The notes: generated from the letters alone by a model not told the origin. DNA of 64,000 bases from Curtobacterium luteum (GCF_001475545.1 NZ_LDQC01000002.1:1-64000); one strand, 5' to 3'; counted from the stretch's first letter, positions 42,541 to 52,044 are shown. Numbers and translations are program-made.

Positions 42541-43939
42541 CCACGACCGTCGCCCCCGCCGCGACCGCTTCCGCGCCCGGTACGTCGCCGTCACGGTGGT
42601 GCTCGTCGTCGTCGGCGCGCTCGCCGCGGTCGTCGGGTCGCAGCAGGGCCCGCGCCTGCGGGACGTCACGTACGACCCCACCGGGCTCGTGTCGAAGCCG
42701 GCGCAGCGCGTGATCCTCACGGCGAACCAGGCCCTGCAGCCGGTCCGGGCCGCGGACGTGCGGGTCCGGCCGGCGGCAGCGCACACGGTCACCTCGAGCG
42801 GCAACACGATCGCGGTGGAGTTCTCCGGTCCCCTGACGTACGACCGTTCCTACGAGATCGTCGTGGCCGGCGTCCGGGCTCCGGGGCAGTCCTCGACGGG
42901 GACCCTCCGCGCCGAGGTCCGGACCGGGAGCACCGACGTCCTCGCGCTCGTGCCCGCCGGGTCGGACGGCGGGAAGGACCGGATCGTCCGACGCTCGCTC
43001 GATGCCGGCGGCGCGACGACGGTGTACACCGACACCGGGATCACGGAGTTCGCACGCCTCGGTCGGTCGCTGGTCGTCGTGCGCGATGTCGGCCGGGGCG
43101 GGTCGGCCGTCGACGTCGTCCCGCTCAGCGGAGGGGTGCAGGACGACACCGTCCCGGTCGAACACCTCACGCTGCCGACCTCCGCCGGCCGGGTGACCGC
43201 CCTGCACGCCGCCGACGACGGCGCTTCGTTCGGTTTCGAGTACGCCGACACCTCGACGGGGCGTTCCGCGGACGTCGGGCTCTACGTGGTCGACATGACC
43301 GGGACGCACATGCCGACCGCGATCGCGGCCGACGGGAAGCCGACGACGGGTGCCGTGCCGATGACGGTCGGCCAGTGGGCGTACGTGCCCCGGACCGAGA
43401 GCGCCCTCGTCCGCACCAGCGGCGACGACCTCGTGCTCGTCGACATGAGCGGAGCGGCAGCAGCCGTCCGGCTCGGCAGCGCCACCACCCTGCACGGCTT
43501 CGTCGGCTCGGGCACCACGGCGGTCGTCGAGACCGGCACCGGCATCGAGTACCTCGACCTGACCGACGGCGCCCGGACACCGGTCGCCACCCCGGCGGGC
43601 AGCACCGATGCGCCGTACCTCGGCCGGATCGCGCCGCTCACCGACGCGACCTACCTGCGTGTGGTGGGCACCGTCCGTGCCGACGGGACGCTCGACCAGC
43701 GCATCCTCCGTGTCGAGGCGACCCGCGCCTCCCGGCTGGCGGTGACGCTGCCCGCCGATGCGGGCGTCACGGCGGTGTGCCCCTCCCCGAACGGGCAGTT
43801 CGCCGCCGTCGTCACCCGGTCGGCCACCAGCGAACTGGTCAGCATCGTCGATGCGACATCCGGCGCGCTCGAGGCGAGCGTCGAGGCGTCCACGGTCGAC
43901 TGGTGCGGTGCGCTCCCGACGGGCGACGAGGTCGGTTAG
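42521..43939 (+). CDS. Membrane-anchored protein with propeller-like repeats
   Basis: 472 residues, GTG start. One N-terminal TM (residues about 21-41), then a long exported domain rich in short beta-strand repeats resembling a propeller (for example VRDVGRGGSAVDVV, GLYVVDMTG, DDLVLVDMSG). No catalytic residues recognised. It overlaps the TIGR03943 gene by 20 nt and may be an accessory of that transport system (inference). Its 3' end overlaps the convergent AraC gene by 4 nt. Confidence 0.7.
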   Translation: MTPTSTDHDRRPRRDRFRARYVAVTVVLVVVGALAAVVGSQQGPRLRDVTYDPTGLVSKPAQRVILTANQALQPVRAADVRVRPAAAHTVTSSGNTIAVEFSGPLTYDRSYEIVVAGVRAPGQSSTGTLRAEVRTGSTDVLALVPAGSDGGKDRIVRRSLDAGGATTVYTDTGITEFARLGRSLVVVRDVGRGGSAVDVVPLSGGVQDDTVPVEHLTLPTSAGRVTALHAADDGASFGFEYADTSTGRSADVGLYVVDMTGTHMPTAIAADGKPTTGAVPMTVGQWAYVPRTESALVRTSGDDLVLVDMSGAAAAVRLGSATTLHGFVGSGTTAVVETGTGIEYLDLTDGARTPVATPAGSTDAPYLGRIAPLTDATYLRVVGTVRADGTLDQRILRVEATRASRLAVTLPADAGVTAVCPSPNGQFAAVVTRSATSELVSIVDATSGALEASVEASTVDWCGALPTGDEVG

Positions 43940-44901
43940 CGCCGCCGGAGGGTGTTCTTCGGGTACTCGCCGAAGCGATGCAGGAACTCGCTCGAGAACC
44001 TGCCCATGTGGCTGAAACCCCACCGCCGCGCGATGTCGGCGACCGTGGTCTCCTCGGGCGTGGAACGGAGCAGGTCCTCGTGTGCGCGGCGCAGCCGGAC
44101 CTCGCGGAGGTACTGCATCGGCGTGCGGTCGAGCGCGCGTTGGAAGGACTCCTGCAGGCCACGGACGCTGAGGTCCGCGGCGCGCGCGATGTCCGACACC
44201 GTCAGCGGCAGGGCGGCGTGCCCGTGGATGTACTCGACCGCTGCCCGCACCCGCCGGTTGCTCCTGGCGCTGAAGTGGTCGGGCAGCTTCGGTGCCTGGA
44301 AGCGGTAGAGCCCGAGGAGTGCCCGGGCGACCCCGCGCTGTGCCTCGTGCCAGGCGAGCGACTCCGGCCCGCCGTCGCGGAACGCGCTCACGGAACCGGA
44401 GACCGCCCGTTGCCACTGCCGGATCGCGGCCGCGTCCGGTTCGACCCCGCGCTGGAAGCCGAGCGTGCCGTCGACGAGGTACTGCTCGGCCGCCACGTCG
44501 AGCACGAGGTCGCGGCTCAGGTGCACGAGCCGCTGGTCCCAGTCGCGGTACTCCACGTCGAAGCGCTGCTCGATCGGGAAGATCACCGGGACGCCGTGTC
44601 GCATGGGGGTCGCGTCACGGTGCGTGTCGACGGTCGCGGTTCCGGAGTCGATCCACTGGACGACGACCTCACCCTCGACGGCGACGTCGCCGCGGAGGTA
44701 GCCGTGCATCTGCGAGCGCCTGATGCTCATGCGGTCGTCGCCGATGCCGGCGTACCGGTACCAGTAGTCGTCGTCGATGTGGGCCGAGTACCACTGCTTG
44801 CCGGCGTACATCCCGGCGAGGTCGCGGATCGCGGAGTCCGTGTCGCTGCCGGCCACGGACACGAGTGCCGAGGTGGTGGGGGTGCAGGTGGTGGACATCA
44901 C
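43936..44901 (-). CDS. AraC family transcriptional regulator
   Basis: 321 residues. C-terminal double HTH: LTVSDIARAADLSVRGLQES and TVADIARRWGFSHMGRFSSE, ending FGEYPKNTLRRR. The N-terminal part is an AraC-binding-like domain with no assignable ligand. It lies downstream of the alcohol dehydrogenase on the same strand and may control it. Near-duplicate GCGGATGA(C/T)CGCG words occur just upstream of its start (44945-44990). Confidence 0.9.
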   Translation of the reverse strand: MMSTTCTPTTSALVSVAGSDTDSAIRDLAGMYAGKQWYSAHIDDDYWYRYAGIGDDRMSIRRSQMHGYLRGDVAVEGEVVVQWIDSGTATVDTHRDATPMRHGVPVIFPIEQRFDVEYRDWDQRLVHLSRDLVLDVAAEQYLVDGTLGFQRGVEPDAAAIRQWQRAVSGSVSAFRDGGPESLAWHEAQRGVARALLGLYRFQAPKLPDHFSARSNRRVRAAVEYIHGHAALPLTVSDIARAADLSVRGLQESFQRALDRTPMQYLREVRLRRAHEDLLRSTPEETTVADIARRWGFSHMGRFSSEFLHRFGEYPKNTLRRR

Positions 44902-45011
44902 CCCACTGTCCTCGCGGTGGACCGCTCCGTCGACCTCCCTGCGTGCCGCGGATGACCGCGGCGCGGTCTGCGGATGATCGCGCGGCGCGTCGCGTCCGGC
45001 TCGACCAGGCG

Positions 45012-45059
45012 GAGGGACGGGAGGCGCGCGGCGAGCCCGCCACGCGCCTCCCGTCCCTC
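45012..45059 (-). terminator. 17-bp stem hairpin after the alcohol dehydrogenase
   Basis: GAGGGACGGGAGGCGCG (45012-45028) pairs perfectly with 45043-45059; loop 14 nt. Starts 8 nt beyond the minus-strand stop. The GGAGGCGCG core makes it a variant of repeat family 1. Confidence 0.8.
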
Positions 45060-45066
45060 GCTCGTG

Positions 45067-46113
45067 TCAGGCGAGCGTGGCCGCGTCGATCACGAATCGG
45101 TAGCGGACGTCCGACGACAGGACGCGCTCGTAGGCCTCGTTGATCTGGTCGGCGCTGATGAGCTCGGTCTCCGGCAGGATGCCCTTCTCGGCGCAGAAGT
45201 CCAGCATCTCCTGGGTCTCGCGGATGCCGCCGATCGCCGACCCCGCCCAGCTCAGGCGCCGCGGGATGAGGGCGAACGCCGGGACCTCGAGCGGCTCCGA
45301 CGGCGCACCGACGTTCACCATCGTGCCGTCGACCTTGAGGAGCCCGAGGTAGGACGCCATCGGGATCTTCGCCGACACCGTGTTGATGATGAGCTCGAAC
45401 GAGTTCGCGAGCTCGTCGAACGTCTCCGGGTCCTTCGTCGCGTAGTGGGCCGTCGCGCCGTAGCGGAGCGAGTCCTCCTGCTTCGACGTGGTCTGCGACA
45501 GGACGGTGACCTCGGCGCCGAGCGCGACCGCGATCTTCACGGCCATGTGGCCGAGGCCGCCCATGCCGATCACGGCGACCTTCGAGCCGGGGCCGACGCC
45601 CCAGTGGTGCAGCGGCGAGTAGGTCGTGATGCCGGCGCAGAGCAGCGGTGCGACCTTCTCGATGTCGAGCGACTCGGGCACGCGGAGCACGAAGTCCTCG
45701 TTCACGACGATGGCCTGCGAGTAGCCGCCCTGCGTGATGCTGCCGTCGGCCGGGTCGACGCCCGCGTAGGTCTGGATGTTGCCCTTCAGGCAGTACTGCT
45801 CCTCGCCCTTGACGCAGTTCTCGCACTCGCCGCAGGAGTTCACCATGCAGCCGACGCCGACGCGGTCGCCGACCTGGTGCTTCGTGACGGCGTCGCCGAC
45901 CGCGGAGACGTGGCCGACGATCTCGTGACCGACGACCTGCGGGTACTGGATCTCGCCCCACTCACCACGGACGGTGTGGATGTCCGAGTGGCAGATGCCG
46001 GCGTAGGCGATGTCGATCTCGACGTCGTTCGGGCCGAGGTCGCGGCGGGTGATGGTGGTCTTGACGAGCGGCTCCGTGGCGGACGGTGCTGCGTAGGCGT
46101 TGACGGTGCGCAA
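45067..46113 (-). CDS. Zinc-dependent NAD(P) alcohol dehydrogenase (YahK/CAD type)
   Basis: 348 residues, medium-chain dehydrogenase. Catalytic zinc ligands in GICHSD and GHE; four structural zinc cysteines in [15 protein letters not shown]; Rossmann motif [11 protein letters not shown]. Reduces aldehydes, usually with NADPH. A TTG at 46113 (LRTVNAY frame) with GAGGAG before it is the best start; no ATG fits. Confidence 0.92.
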   Translation of the reverse strand: MRTVNAYAAPSATEPLVKTTITRRDLGPNDVEIDIAYAGICHSDIHTVRGEWGEIQYPQVVGHEIVGHVSAVGDAVTKHQVGDRVGVGCMVNSCGECENCVKGEEQYCLKGNIQTYAGVDPADGSITQGGYSQAIVVNEDFVLRVPESLDIEKVAPLLCAGITTYSPLHHWGVGPGSKVAVIGMGGLGHMAVKIAVALGAEVTVLSQTTSKQEDSLRYGATAHYATKDPETFDELANSFELIINTVSAKIPMASYLGLLKVDGTMVNVGAPSEPLEVPAFALIPRRLSWAGSAIGGIRETQEMLDFCAEKGILPETELISADQINEAYERVLSSDVRYRFVIDAATLA

Positions 46114-46154
46114 TGGTCTCCTCGTGGGGTGGGTCGATTGCTGAGGGGGCCGGT

Positions 46155-46201
46155 TCCGGTCCCTCGGGAACGGGGCCGTCTCCGGTCCCGCGGCAACGGG
46201 G
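46155..46201. repeat. Two 21-nt direct repeats upstream of the alcohol dehydrogenase
   Basis: TCCGGTCCCTCGGGAACGGG (46155) and TCCGGTCCCGCGGCAACGGG (46181), each followed by G, are spaced 26 nt start to start, in the promoter region; possible regulator sites. Confidence 0.45.
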
Positions 46202-46310
46202 ACGCGTTCGGCCCCGGACCAGTGTGCTCCTGCGTGCTGCGGGCAGCGTGGTACCGGTGGGGTACCCCTCCTGTGCGCCCCTTCAGACCATCCGGGCGCG
46301 TCGCCGGTGC

Positions 46311-47330
46311 TCAGGCCATCCGGGCGAGGCGGGTGCCGGCGATCGTCGCGAACCGGAGCGGGTCGCGGAGCGCGTCGTCCGGCTCGCCCGTCGTCTGCGT
46401 CGCGATCACGGTCAGCGAGGCGGCGGCGGCGAAGGCGACCAGCGGTGCCTCGATCGCCCCGGCGACGAGCATCGCCCGAGCGCCCGGTGCGTGCCGCCCG
46501 ACGAGTTCGTGCACGACCGAGACCACCTTGCCCGCCGCGCTCTGCCCGTCGAAGCGCCCCTCGCCCGTGACCACGACGTCGGCGCCGTCGAGCAGCTCCG
46601 GCAGGCCGAGGACCTCGGCGACCCCGTCCGCGCCGCGCACGAGCGTCGCACCCCACACGAGGAGCCCGAACCCGACGCCACCGGCGGCACCGGCCCCGGG
46701 GGTCGCCGGGTCGACGTGGGGGAAGTGTGCGGCGAACGCGGACAGCCGGGCGTCGAACTCGGCCACGCGCTCGGGGACGATGCCCTTCTGGGGCCCGAAG
46801 ACCGCGGCGGCACCGGTCGGCCCGACGAGCGGCGAGGTGACGTCGGTGAGGACCGTCACACCGTCACGGGGGAGCGGGCGGTCGGCGAGGACGTCGAGCA
46901 CCGAGGCGCCCCCGTCGGTCGAGGCGCTGCCCCCGATGCCGAGCACGAGCCCCGTCACGCCCGCGTCGAGCGCCGCGGCGATCGCCTCGCCGAAGCCCCG
47001 CGAGGTCGCCGTGTCGGGAAGCAGTCTGCCGCCGAGCAACGGCAGGCCGCTCGTCGCCGCGAGCTCGACCACCCCGCGTCCGTCGGGGAGGAGCAGCCAC
47101 GCGGCCTCGATCGGCGTGCCAGCGGGCCCGGTGACGGTCACGGGCTGTCGGACGGCCCCGGGGATCGCGGAGGCGAACGCGTCGAGTGTGCCCTCACCAC
47201 CGTCCGCCATCGGCACGAGGACGAGGTCGTCGTCCGGCCGCTCGGTCCGCCAGCCGTCGGCGATCGCCGCAGCCACGGACGCCGCGGTCGCGGTGCCCTT
47301 GAACGAGTCCGGAGCCACCACGATGCGCAC
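46311..47330 (-). CDS. glxK: Glycerate kinase
   Basis: 339 residues, GlxK/GarK family: phosphorylates D-glycerate in glyoxylate or glucarate breakdown. [16 protein letters not shown] at the N-terminus, [27 protein letters not shown] and [15 protein letters not shown] are all diagnostic. Single gene; no glyoxylate pathway neighbours. Confidence 0.95.
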   Translation of the reverse strand: MRIVVAPDSFKGTATAASVAAAIADGWRTERPDDDLVLVPMADGGEGTLDAFASAIPGAVRQPVTVTGPAGTPIEAAWLLLPDGRGVVELAATSGLPLLGGRLLPDTATSRGFGEAIAAALDAGVTGLVLGIGGSASTDGGASVLDVLADRPLPRDGVTVLTDVTSPLVGPTGAAAVFGPQKGIVPERVAEFDARLSAFAAHFPHVDPATPGAGAAGGVGFGLLVWGATLVRGADGVAEVLGLPELLDGADVVVTGEGRFDGQSAAGKVVSVVHELVGRHAPGARAMLVAGAIEAPLVAFAAAASLTVIATQTTGEPDDALRDPLRFATIAGTRLARMA

Positions 47331-47392
47331 CCGACCACCGTAGTGGGACGGGCCCGGTCGTCGCGCTCCGGTTCCGATCTGCCGCGTCGCGG

Positions 47393-48502
47393 TCAGCGGA
47401 CCAGCGCGAACCGCGGGTGCGGAGCGCCGCCGAGGGCCAGGTCCGCGAGCATCTCGCCCAGCAGCGGCGCGAACTTGAACCCGTGCCCTGAGAACCCGGT
47501 CGCGACGGTGAGCGGCCCGCGGCGGTCGATGACGAAGTCCTCGTCGGGCGTCGTGTCGTAGAGGCAGCTGATGAAGGTCGGCCTCGAGGCGTCGACGCCG
47601 GGGACGTACCGCGCGACGTACGCCTGCAGGCGCTCGGCCTCCGCGGGCACCGGCGTGGAATCACGGTGGTCGGGGTCGACGACCGGCCCCGTCCCGTGGA
47701 AGCCCACCTTCACGCCCTCGCCCGGGGTCAGGAGGCCGTACACGTCGTCGCCCTCCGCCCAGTGCACGAAGCTCGGCCACGCCGCGTCCGGCAGGTGGCT
47801 GGGGAAGTGGGCCGGCTGCTCCTGGGTGACGCGGACGGCCGGGAGGCGCGCCCCGCGTCGTTCGAGCAGGTCACCGACCAGGGTGGGGGCCCAGGACCCC
47901 GTGGCCGCGATCACCGATCGAGTCCGCATCCGCGCTCCGTCGCTCGTCGAGACCGTCAGCTCGTCCCCGTGGTCCTCGATGCCCGTGACCCGGGTGTCGA
48001 AGCGGAAGTCCGCCAGGCTGGTGGCCTCGGCCAGCGACAGGAACACCTCGATCGCCTCGGCCGACCGGATGCGTCCGGCGCTGGCGTGCGCGAGGACGTG
48101 CCCCTCGAACGCGATGCCGGGCCAGCGCTCGCCCGCCTGCTCCGGGGTCAGCATCTCGTGTGGGATGCCCGCGTCGGTCAGCGCCGCAGCGATGGCGTCG
48201 ACCACCTCCGGTCGACCGTGGTCGACCGCGCCGGTCCGGTCGAGGAGCCGCTTGCCCGTCCGCGTCTCGAGTGCGTCCCAGAGCGCGAGCGCCCGGGTCG
48301 TCAGTGCCACGTACTCGGCATCGGAGTAGCCCTGCCGGAAGATGCGCGTGGCTCCGTGGGACGAGCCCCGGTCGTGCCCGCGGCCGTGCTGCTCGACGAG
48401 GACGACGTGCTCGCCGCGGGCGGTGAGGGCGGACGCCGTCGCCGCTCCGACGACCCCGCCGCCGATGACGATGTGGACCGGTGCGGGCTCGTGGGCGGGC
48501 AT
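47393..48502 (-). CDS. solA: Sarcosine oxidase / N-methyltryptophan oxidase-like FAD enzyme
   Basis: 369 residues. FAD-binding GGGVVGAATASAL at the N-terminus. FISCLYDTTPDEDFVID carries the cysteine (Cys313) that links FAD covalently in monomeric sarcosine oxidase. The C-terminal GFSGHGFKFAPLLGE is also family-typical. It oxidises N-methyl amino acids, releasing formaldehyde and peroxide. The ATG at 48502 is preferred; the frame extends 12 codons further. Confidence 0.9.
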   Translation of the reverse strand: MPAHEPAPVHIVIGGGVVGAATASALTARGEHVVLVEQHGRGHDRGSSHGATRIFRQGYSDAEYVALTTRALALWDALETRTGKRLLDRTGAVDHGRPEVVDAIAAALTDAGIPHEMLTPEQAGERWPGIAFEGHVLAHASAGRIRSAEAIEVFLSLAEATSLADFRFDTRVTGIEDHGDELTVSTSDGARMRTRSVIAATGSWAPTLVGDLLERRGARLPAVRVTQEQPAHFPSHLPDAAWPSFVHWAEGDDVYGLLTPGEGVKVGFHGTGPVVDPDHRDSTPVPAEAERLQAYVARYVPGVDASRPTFISCLYDTTPDEDFVIDRRGPLTVATGFSGHGFKFAPLLGEMLADLALGGAPHPRFALVR

Positions 48503-48655
48503 GGGGCGAGCGTAGTGCGACTCCGTCCGAGGCCGCACGTCCGGGACGGCGCGAGCGGGGCACCTGACTGCGGTGCCGTACCTCGGGATCGTCGCCGCGC
48601 TCGCCCGGCGGGGCTGGGCGAGCGCGGGCGTTGGCTGACCCGGGGCCGTCCTCGA

Positions 48656-49543
48656 TCAGCCCGCCGTGGGGGACGGCTCGTCGGGCTCCGGGTGCTCTGC
48701 CTGCCAGAGGGCGTCGACGTCCGCGAACTCTCGCGGGAAGCACTGCGTGTCGAAGACGTCGGTGTCGGTCGACGGCGGCGAGACGGAGTACCACGGGCCC
48801 GCACCACGGCCGGCCGAGTTCCACGTCCCGTCTGCGTACCAGAGCAGGGGGACGTCACCGATCGGCTGGCCGGCCTGCGCCTGGCACGCGGCGAGCCGGT
48901 TGAACGCGGTCCGGTACTCGTCGAGCGTGACGACCCCGTCCGCGGTCTCCGCCTGCTGCTGCGCCGACGCTGCCGCGATCCGCGGGGACCTCGCCCACGA
49001 GACCCAGAGCGCGTACCGGTCGGCATCGCCCGCCGCGACCGTCACGGTGGCGTCACCGGAAGTCGGCACCGGCGCCGTTCCCCAGCCGATCCGGTCGGCA
49101 GCAGCGTCACCGCGGCCGCAGACCGCTCCCACGACGGGCTCACCGCCGACCTCGACCGACGGTGCGTCACCGTCGGTGCAGGCCCACGCCACCACGACAC
49201 GGTCGGCCCCGGCCGGGCGGTGCGCGAGCGTGCTGCTCGAGTCCCCGTGGGCGGTCCGGAAGGTCGGTGTCCCGAGCACGGCGCCGTGGTTCACCTCCTC
49301 GACCATGTACCTCGCCGTGGTGGACAGCATCGTCTCCACCGCGGCGTCGGGGTCGTTGCCGGGGAGCGCCGCCGCGGTGAGTCCACCGGTGAGTGCACCG
49401 CCGACGAGGAACGCCGCGACGACCGCGACGACCGTTCCTCGCGTCGGTCGGCGACGGGGACCAAGAGTCGTCCTGGTCGAGGAGACCTCGCTGACGAGCG
49501 CGTCGCGCATCGCGGTCAGGCGGGGAGAGATGTCGTCCTTCAC
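48656..49543 (-). CDS. Membrane anti-sigma-like protein
   Basis: 295 residues. A short cytoplasmic N-terminus (about 35 residues) that would bind sigma, a TM helix (about 36-60), and a large exported domain with cysteines at WACTD, AVCGR, LAACQ and TQCFP. Coupled to the ECF sigma gene by an ATGA overlap, the basis for the role; no zinc anti-sigma motif (HxxxCxxC) is seen. The sensed signal is unknown. Confidence 0.7.
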   Translation of the reverse strand: MKDDISPRLTAMRDALVSEVSSTRTTLGPRRRPTRGTVVAVVAAFLVGGALTGGLTAAALPGNDPDAAVETMLSTTARYMVEEVNHGAVLGTPTFRTAHGDSSSTLAHRPAGADRVVVAWACTDGDAPSVEVGGEPVVGAVCGRGDAAADRIGWGTAPVPTSGDATVTVAAGDADRYALWVSWARSPRIAAASAQQQAETADGVVTLDEYRTAFNRLAACQAQAGQPIGDVPLLWYADGTWNSAGRGAGPWYSVSPPSTDTDVFDTQCFPREFADVDALWQAEHPEPDEPSPTAG

Positions 49544-50139
49544 AGTGCGCCTCCGAGGGATTCTGCCGTGCGTGTGTACCGCTGGTGGAGTCGGGCCTTG
49601 GCCCGGTGGAGTCGGGACTTGACCGTCCCCGGTGGCACGCCGAGTGCGGCGGCCGCCTCGCGTTCGGTGAGGCCCTCGATGACGCAGAGCGTGAGGACCC
49701 GCTGATCAGCCAGGGCGAGCCCCCGCATCGCGGACAGGGCGTCGCCGTCGGTGAAGTGGTCGGCCGGGTCGGGGGCCGGGTCGTCGACCGGGAACCGCGC
49801 GAGGAACCGGCGGTGCCTCGTGCTCGCCCGCGTGACGTTGTGCGCCGTGTTCGTCGCGGTCACGAGCAACCACGGCAGCAGCGAGTCGTCGACGAACCGC
49901 ACGGTGTCACGGCGTCGCCAAGCCTCGAGGAACGTGACGGCGACGACGTCGTCCGCGTCCGTGGGCGTGGGGACGAGTCGGATCGCGTGGCGACGGAGCC
50001 GTGGTGCGTGTCGGTCGAAGACTCGCCCGAACGCGTGTCCGTCCCCGGCGACGCTCAGCGCCCAGTCGGCCCGGTCACCGTCGGCCCGGTCCCCGTCGGC
50101 CCGGTCCCCGTCGGCCCGGTCCCCCGTTGTCTGCTTCAT
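49540..50139 (-). CDS. RNA polymerase ECF sigma factor
   Basis: 199 residues. Region 2 (AFGRVFDRHAPRLRRHAIRL, DADDVVAVTFLEAWRRRD) and region 4 (LTEREAAAALGVPPGTVKSR) are clear. The first 26 residues are an unusual fourfold DRADG repeat, encoded by a 15-bp tandem repeat, that is not part of the normal fold. Works with the coupled anti-sigma gene. Confidence 0.9.
   Translation of the reverse strand: MKQTTGDRADGDRADGDRADGDRADWALSVAGDGHAFGRVFDRHAPRLRRHAIRLVPTPTDADDVVAVTFLEAWRRRDTVRFVDDSLLPWLLVTATNTAHNVTRASTRHRRFLARFPVDDPAPDPADHFTDGDALSAMRGLALADQRVLTLCVIEGLTEREAAAALGVPPGTVKSRLHRAKARLHQRYTRTAESLGGAL
50065..50124. repeat. Four tandem 15-bp repeats in the sigma factor N-terminus
   Basis: GTCGGCCCGGTCCCC units (first one with a single change) at 50065, 50080, 50095 and 50110. 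In frame, so copy number changes only the length of the DRADG tract. Confidence 0.95.
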
Positions 50140-50197
50140 GTCTCGTAGTGTCCGCAGGTCGTCGATCGGTTCCGACCACGACGCAGACGAGAGAACG

Positions 50198-50271
50198 TGG
50201 AGCGAGTGACGGGAATCGAACCCGCGCTACCAGCTTGGGAAGCTGGAGTTCTACCATTGAACTACACTCGC
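50198..50271 (-). tRNA. tRNA-Gly(CCC)
   Basis: 74 nt including an encoded CCA. Acceptor GCGAGTG/CACTCGC, anticodon stem CCAGC/GCTGG around TTCCCAA (anticodon CCC), T-loop GGTTCGATTCC. Discriminator U. Reads GGG codons. Confidence 0.95.
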
Positions 50272-50360
50272 GTATCCCGCTCGGCGGGACGTCGACAACC
50301 CTACCGGATTCTCCGCTGGAAGCCAGCCGCACGCGCTCCGGGTGTCTCCGTGGCGGCGGT

Positions 50361-50384
50361 GATCCGTGCCTCCAGGCCGTGACC
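50361..50384. repeat. Half copy of the GGCCTGGAGG repeat
   Basis: GATCCGTGCCTCCAGGCCGT; the complement of the half copy at 30884-30903. Confidence 0.6.
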
Positions 50385-50483
50385 GTGTAGGCGCTGTGAG
50401 CCCACCGACGTGACGGACAGGTGTCGCCCTCGTGTGTACCGTCCAGGGGGACCCGAGCGGCAGGACGACCGAGGAGGAACCGG

Positions 50484-51617
50484 ATGGTCAGGCATCCCCT
50501 CATCGACGACGTGGTCGGCTCAGCGATCGTGGTGGACTCTGCTTCGTCGGTGGTGTGGCTGACCGACGCGTTCGCCTCCCTGCTCCGCCGTGCCTCCGCT
50601 GCCGGCCGGATGGTCGTGCTCCGCACCGGGGCCGGCGCGGCCCTGACCCCGGCGATGCGCCACGCACTCGGTGCGCACGGCGCGGCGTGGGCCGTCACCG
50701 ACCTGGACGGGTCCGTGCGCGACGGACGCACCGGCGCGGCAGCGAGCGGGGTCGAGGACTTCGTCCGACGCGGACCGGAGCTCGTCGGGACACCGTCGCC
50801 GGAGCACCCGGTGGCGTCGGACTCCGTGCGGCAGATCAGCATCGACCTCACCCTGCGGCACCACGAAGGGCGCGCGGTCGACATGGGCTCCGCGATCGAG
50901 GCGCTCTGCGACACGGTCGGAGCGTGCCCGACCCGCTGGGGGACCGCCGAGCCGCTCACCGTGCCGTGGGACCGCTGGGTCGTGACGCAGTACGCGAAGC
51001 ACGAGGCACCCGGCGTCTCCACCTCGTACGCGATCGGTGACGGGTTCTCGGCGACGATGACCGCGCACCTGCAGGACGGGGTCGTGATCGAGACCATGTC
51101 GGCGGTGCTCACGGTGCCGGAGGAGCACGCCGACCCGTCGCTCGCCGCACGCCTCTTCGACGCAGTGCGGCAGGTCGCGGACCAGGTGGAGCCGGTGTTC
51201 GGCGTCGTCATGCAGCGCCGCGGTGACGCGGACCACCTCGTGCGGGCGGTCTCGCACGGCGAGCCGTCACCGCTCGCCGTCGTCGTCGGCCCCGAGGCGA
51301 CGGCCTTCCTGGACCGCGACGGGGAGTGGCCGCCGCCGCACACGTCGACCACCACGTTCGGGACCACCTCGGACCCGTCCTCGGGCGGCATCGCCGAGGA
51401 CGCCGGGCTGATCGTCCGGTTCGAGCACGGGTGGGAGGCGCTCGAAGCCTTCCTGGACCGCATCGACGAAGACCGCTTCCTCCAGCTCGTCGGCGGTGCA
51501 CCGCTCGACCCGGCTCACGAGGACGGCCACGTCGGGACACCGGTCAGCGGCGGCCCGGGTGCCGCGGTCGACGGAGGGCCTGGTGCCGCGGTCAGTGGAG
51601 GACCCGGTGCCGCGTGA
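50484..51617 (+). CDS. Unknown protein, possibly DUF6177-like
   Basis: 377 residues, soluble. RBS GAGGAGG then ATG. Visible segments: HPLIDDVVGSAIVVD, LRTGAGAALTPAMRHAL, WAVTDLDGSVRDGRTG, WGTAEPLTVPWDRWVVTQY. They remind me of DUF6177 proteins of actinobacteria, sometimes found with type VII secretion genes, but no such genes are here, so this is weak. The C-terminus is three tandem 24-nt repeats giving V-S/D-GGPGAA. Overlaps the next gene. Confidence 0.6.
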   Translation: MVRHPLIDDVVGSAIVVDSASSVVWLTDAFASLLRRASAAGRMVVLRTGAGAALTPAMRHALGAHGAAWAVTDLDGSVRDGRTGAAASGVEDFVRRGPELVGTPSPEHPVASDSVRQISIDLTLRHHEGRAVDMGSAIEALCDTVGACPTRWGTAEPLTVPWDRWVVTQYAKHEAPGVSTSYAIGDGFSATMTAHLQDGVVIETMSAVLTVPEEHADPSLAARLFDAVRQVADQVEPVFGVVMQRRGDADHLVRAVSHGEPSPLAVVVGPEATAFLDRDGEWPPPHTSTTTFGTTSDPSSGGIAEDAGLIVRFEHGWEALEAFLDRIDEDRFLQLVGGAPLDPAHEDGHVGTPVSGGPGAAVDGGPGAAVSGGPGAA

Positions 51618-51954
51618 GGTGACCCTCCTCTGCCGTCGGGCGGTGGAGATCCGGGACGTGGCGGAGGCGCTGCTGCTGCACGACGAGACGTGGGGTGTCC
51701 GCGCCCTCGACGACGGGCCGGTCATGCAGGTGTGCCGGGACGCGACGCACCCGATCGTGACGGTGCTCGGTGTTCGGCGGGTGGACGCCTTCGACGAGGT
51801 CGAACGGATCCTGCCGGAGGCGCCGACGCTCGAGGTGCCGCTGTGGTGGGTGGACGTGGTGACACCCGCGGGACACGACGGTGAGTCGGGCATCTCCGCG
51901 GCGCTCGAGGCGGCGATGGACCTCGACGCGGTGTGTCTCGTGCACGGGGACTGA
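51607..51954 (+). CDS. Small protein of unknown function
   Basis: 115 residues from the GTG at 51607 (a second GTG at 51619 also fits). Soluble, acidic; opening VTLLCRRAVEIRDVAEALLL and central VPLWWVDVVTPAGHDG. It overlaps the previous gene by 11 nt, so the two form one translational unit. No family recognised. Confidence 0.55.
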   Translation: MPREVTLLCRRAVEIRDVAEALLLHDETWGVRALDDGPVMQVCRDATHPIVTVLGVRRVDAFDEVERILPEAPTLEVPLWWVDVVTPAGHDGESGISAALEAAMDLDAVCLVHGD

Positions 51955-52044
51955 CGCGCTGGCGCCACAGCACGGACGCGCGGCTGGCCGACCCGTCCGA
52001 CGCGGACGCACGGCTGGAGGCGGAGCGGCGGACGCGGCCGTCGG

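Noticed and set aside
50065-50124. CRISPR or VNTR outside coding sequence
   Set aside because: In frame within the sigma factor gene, with no spacers; treated as a coding tandem repeat.
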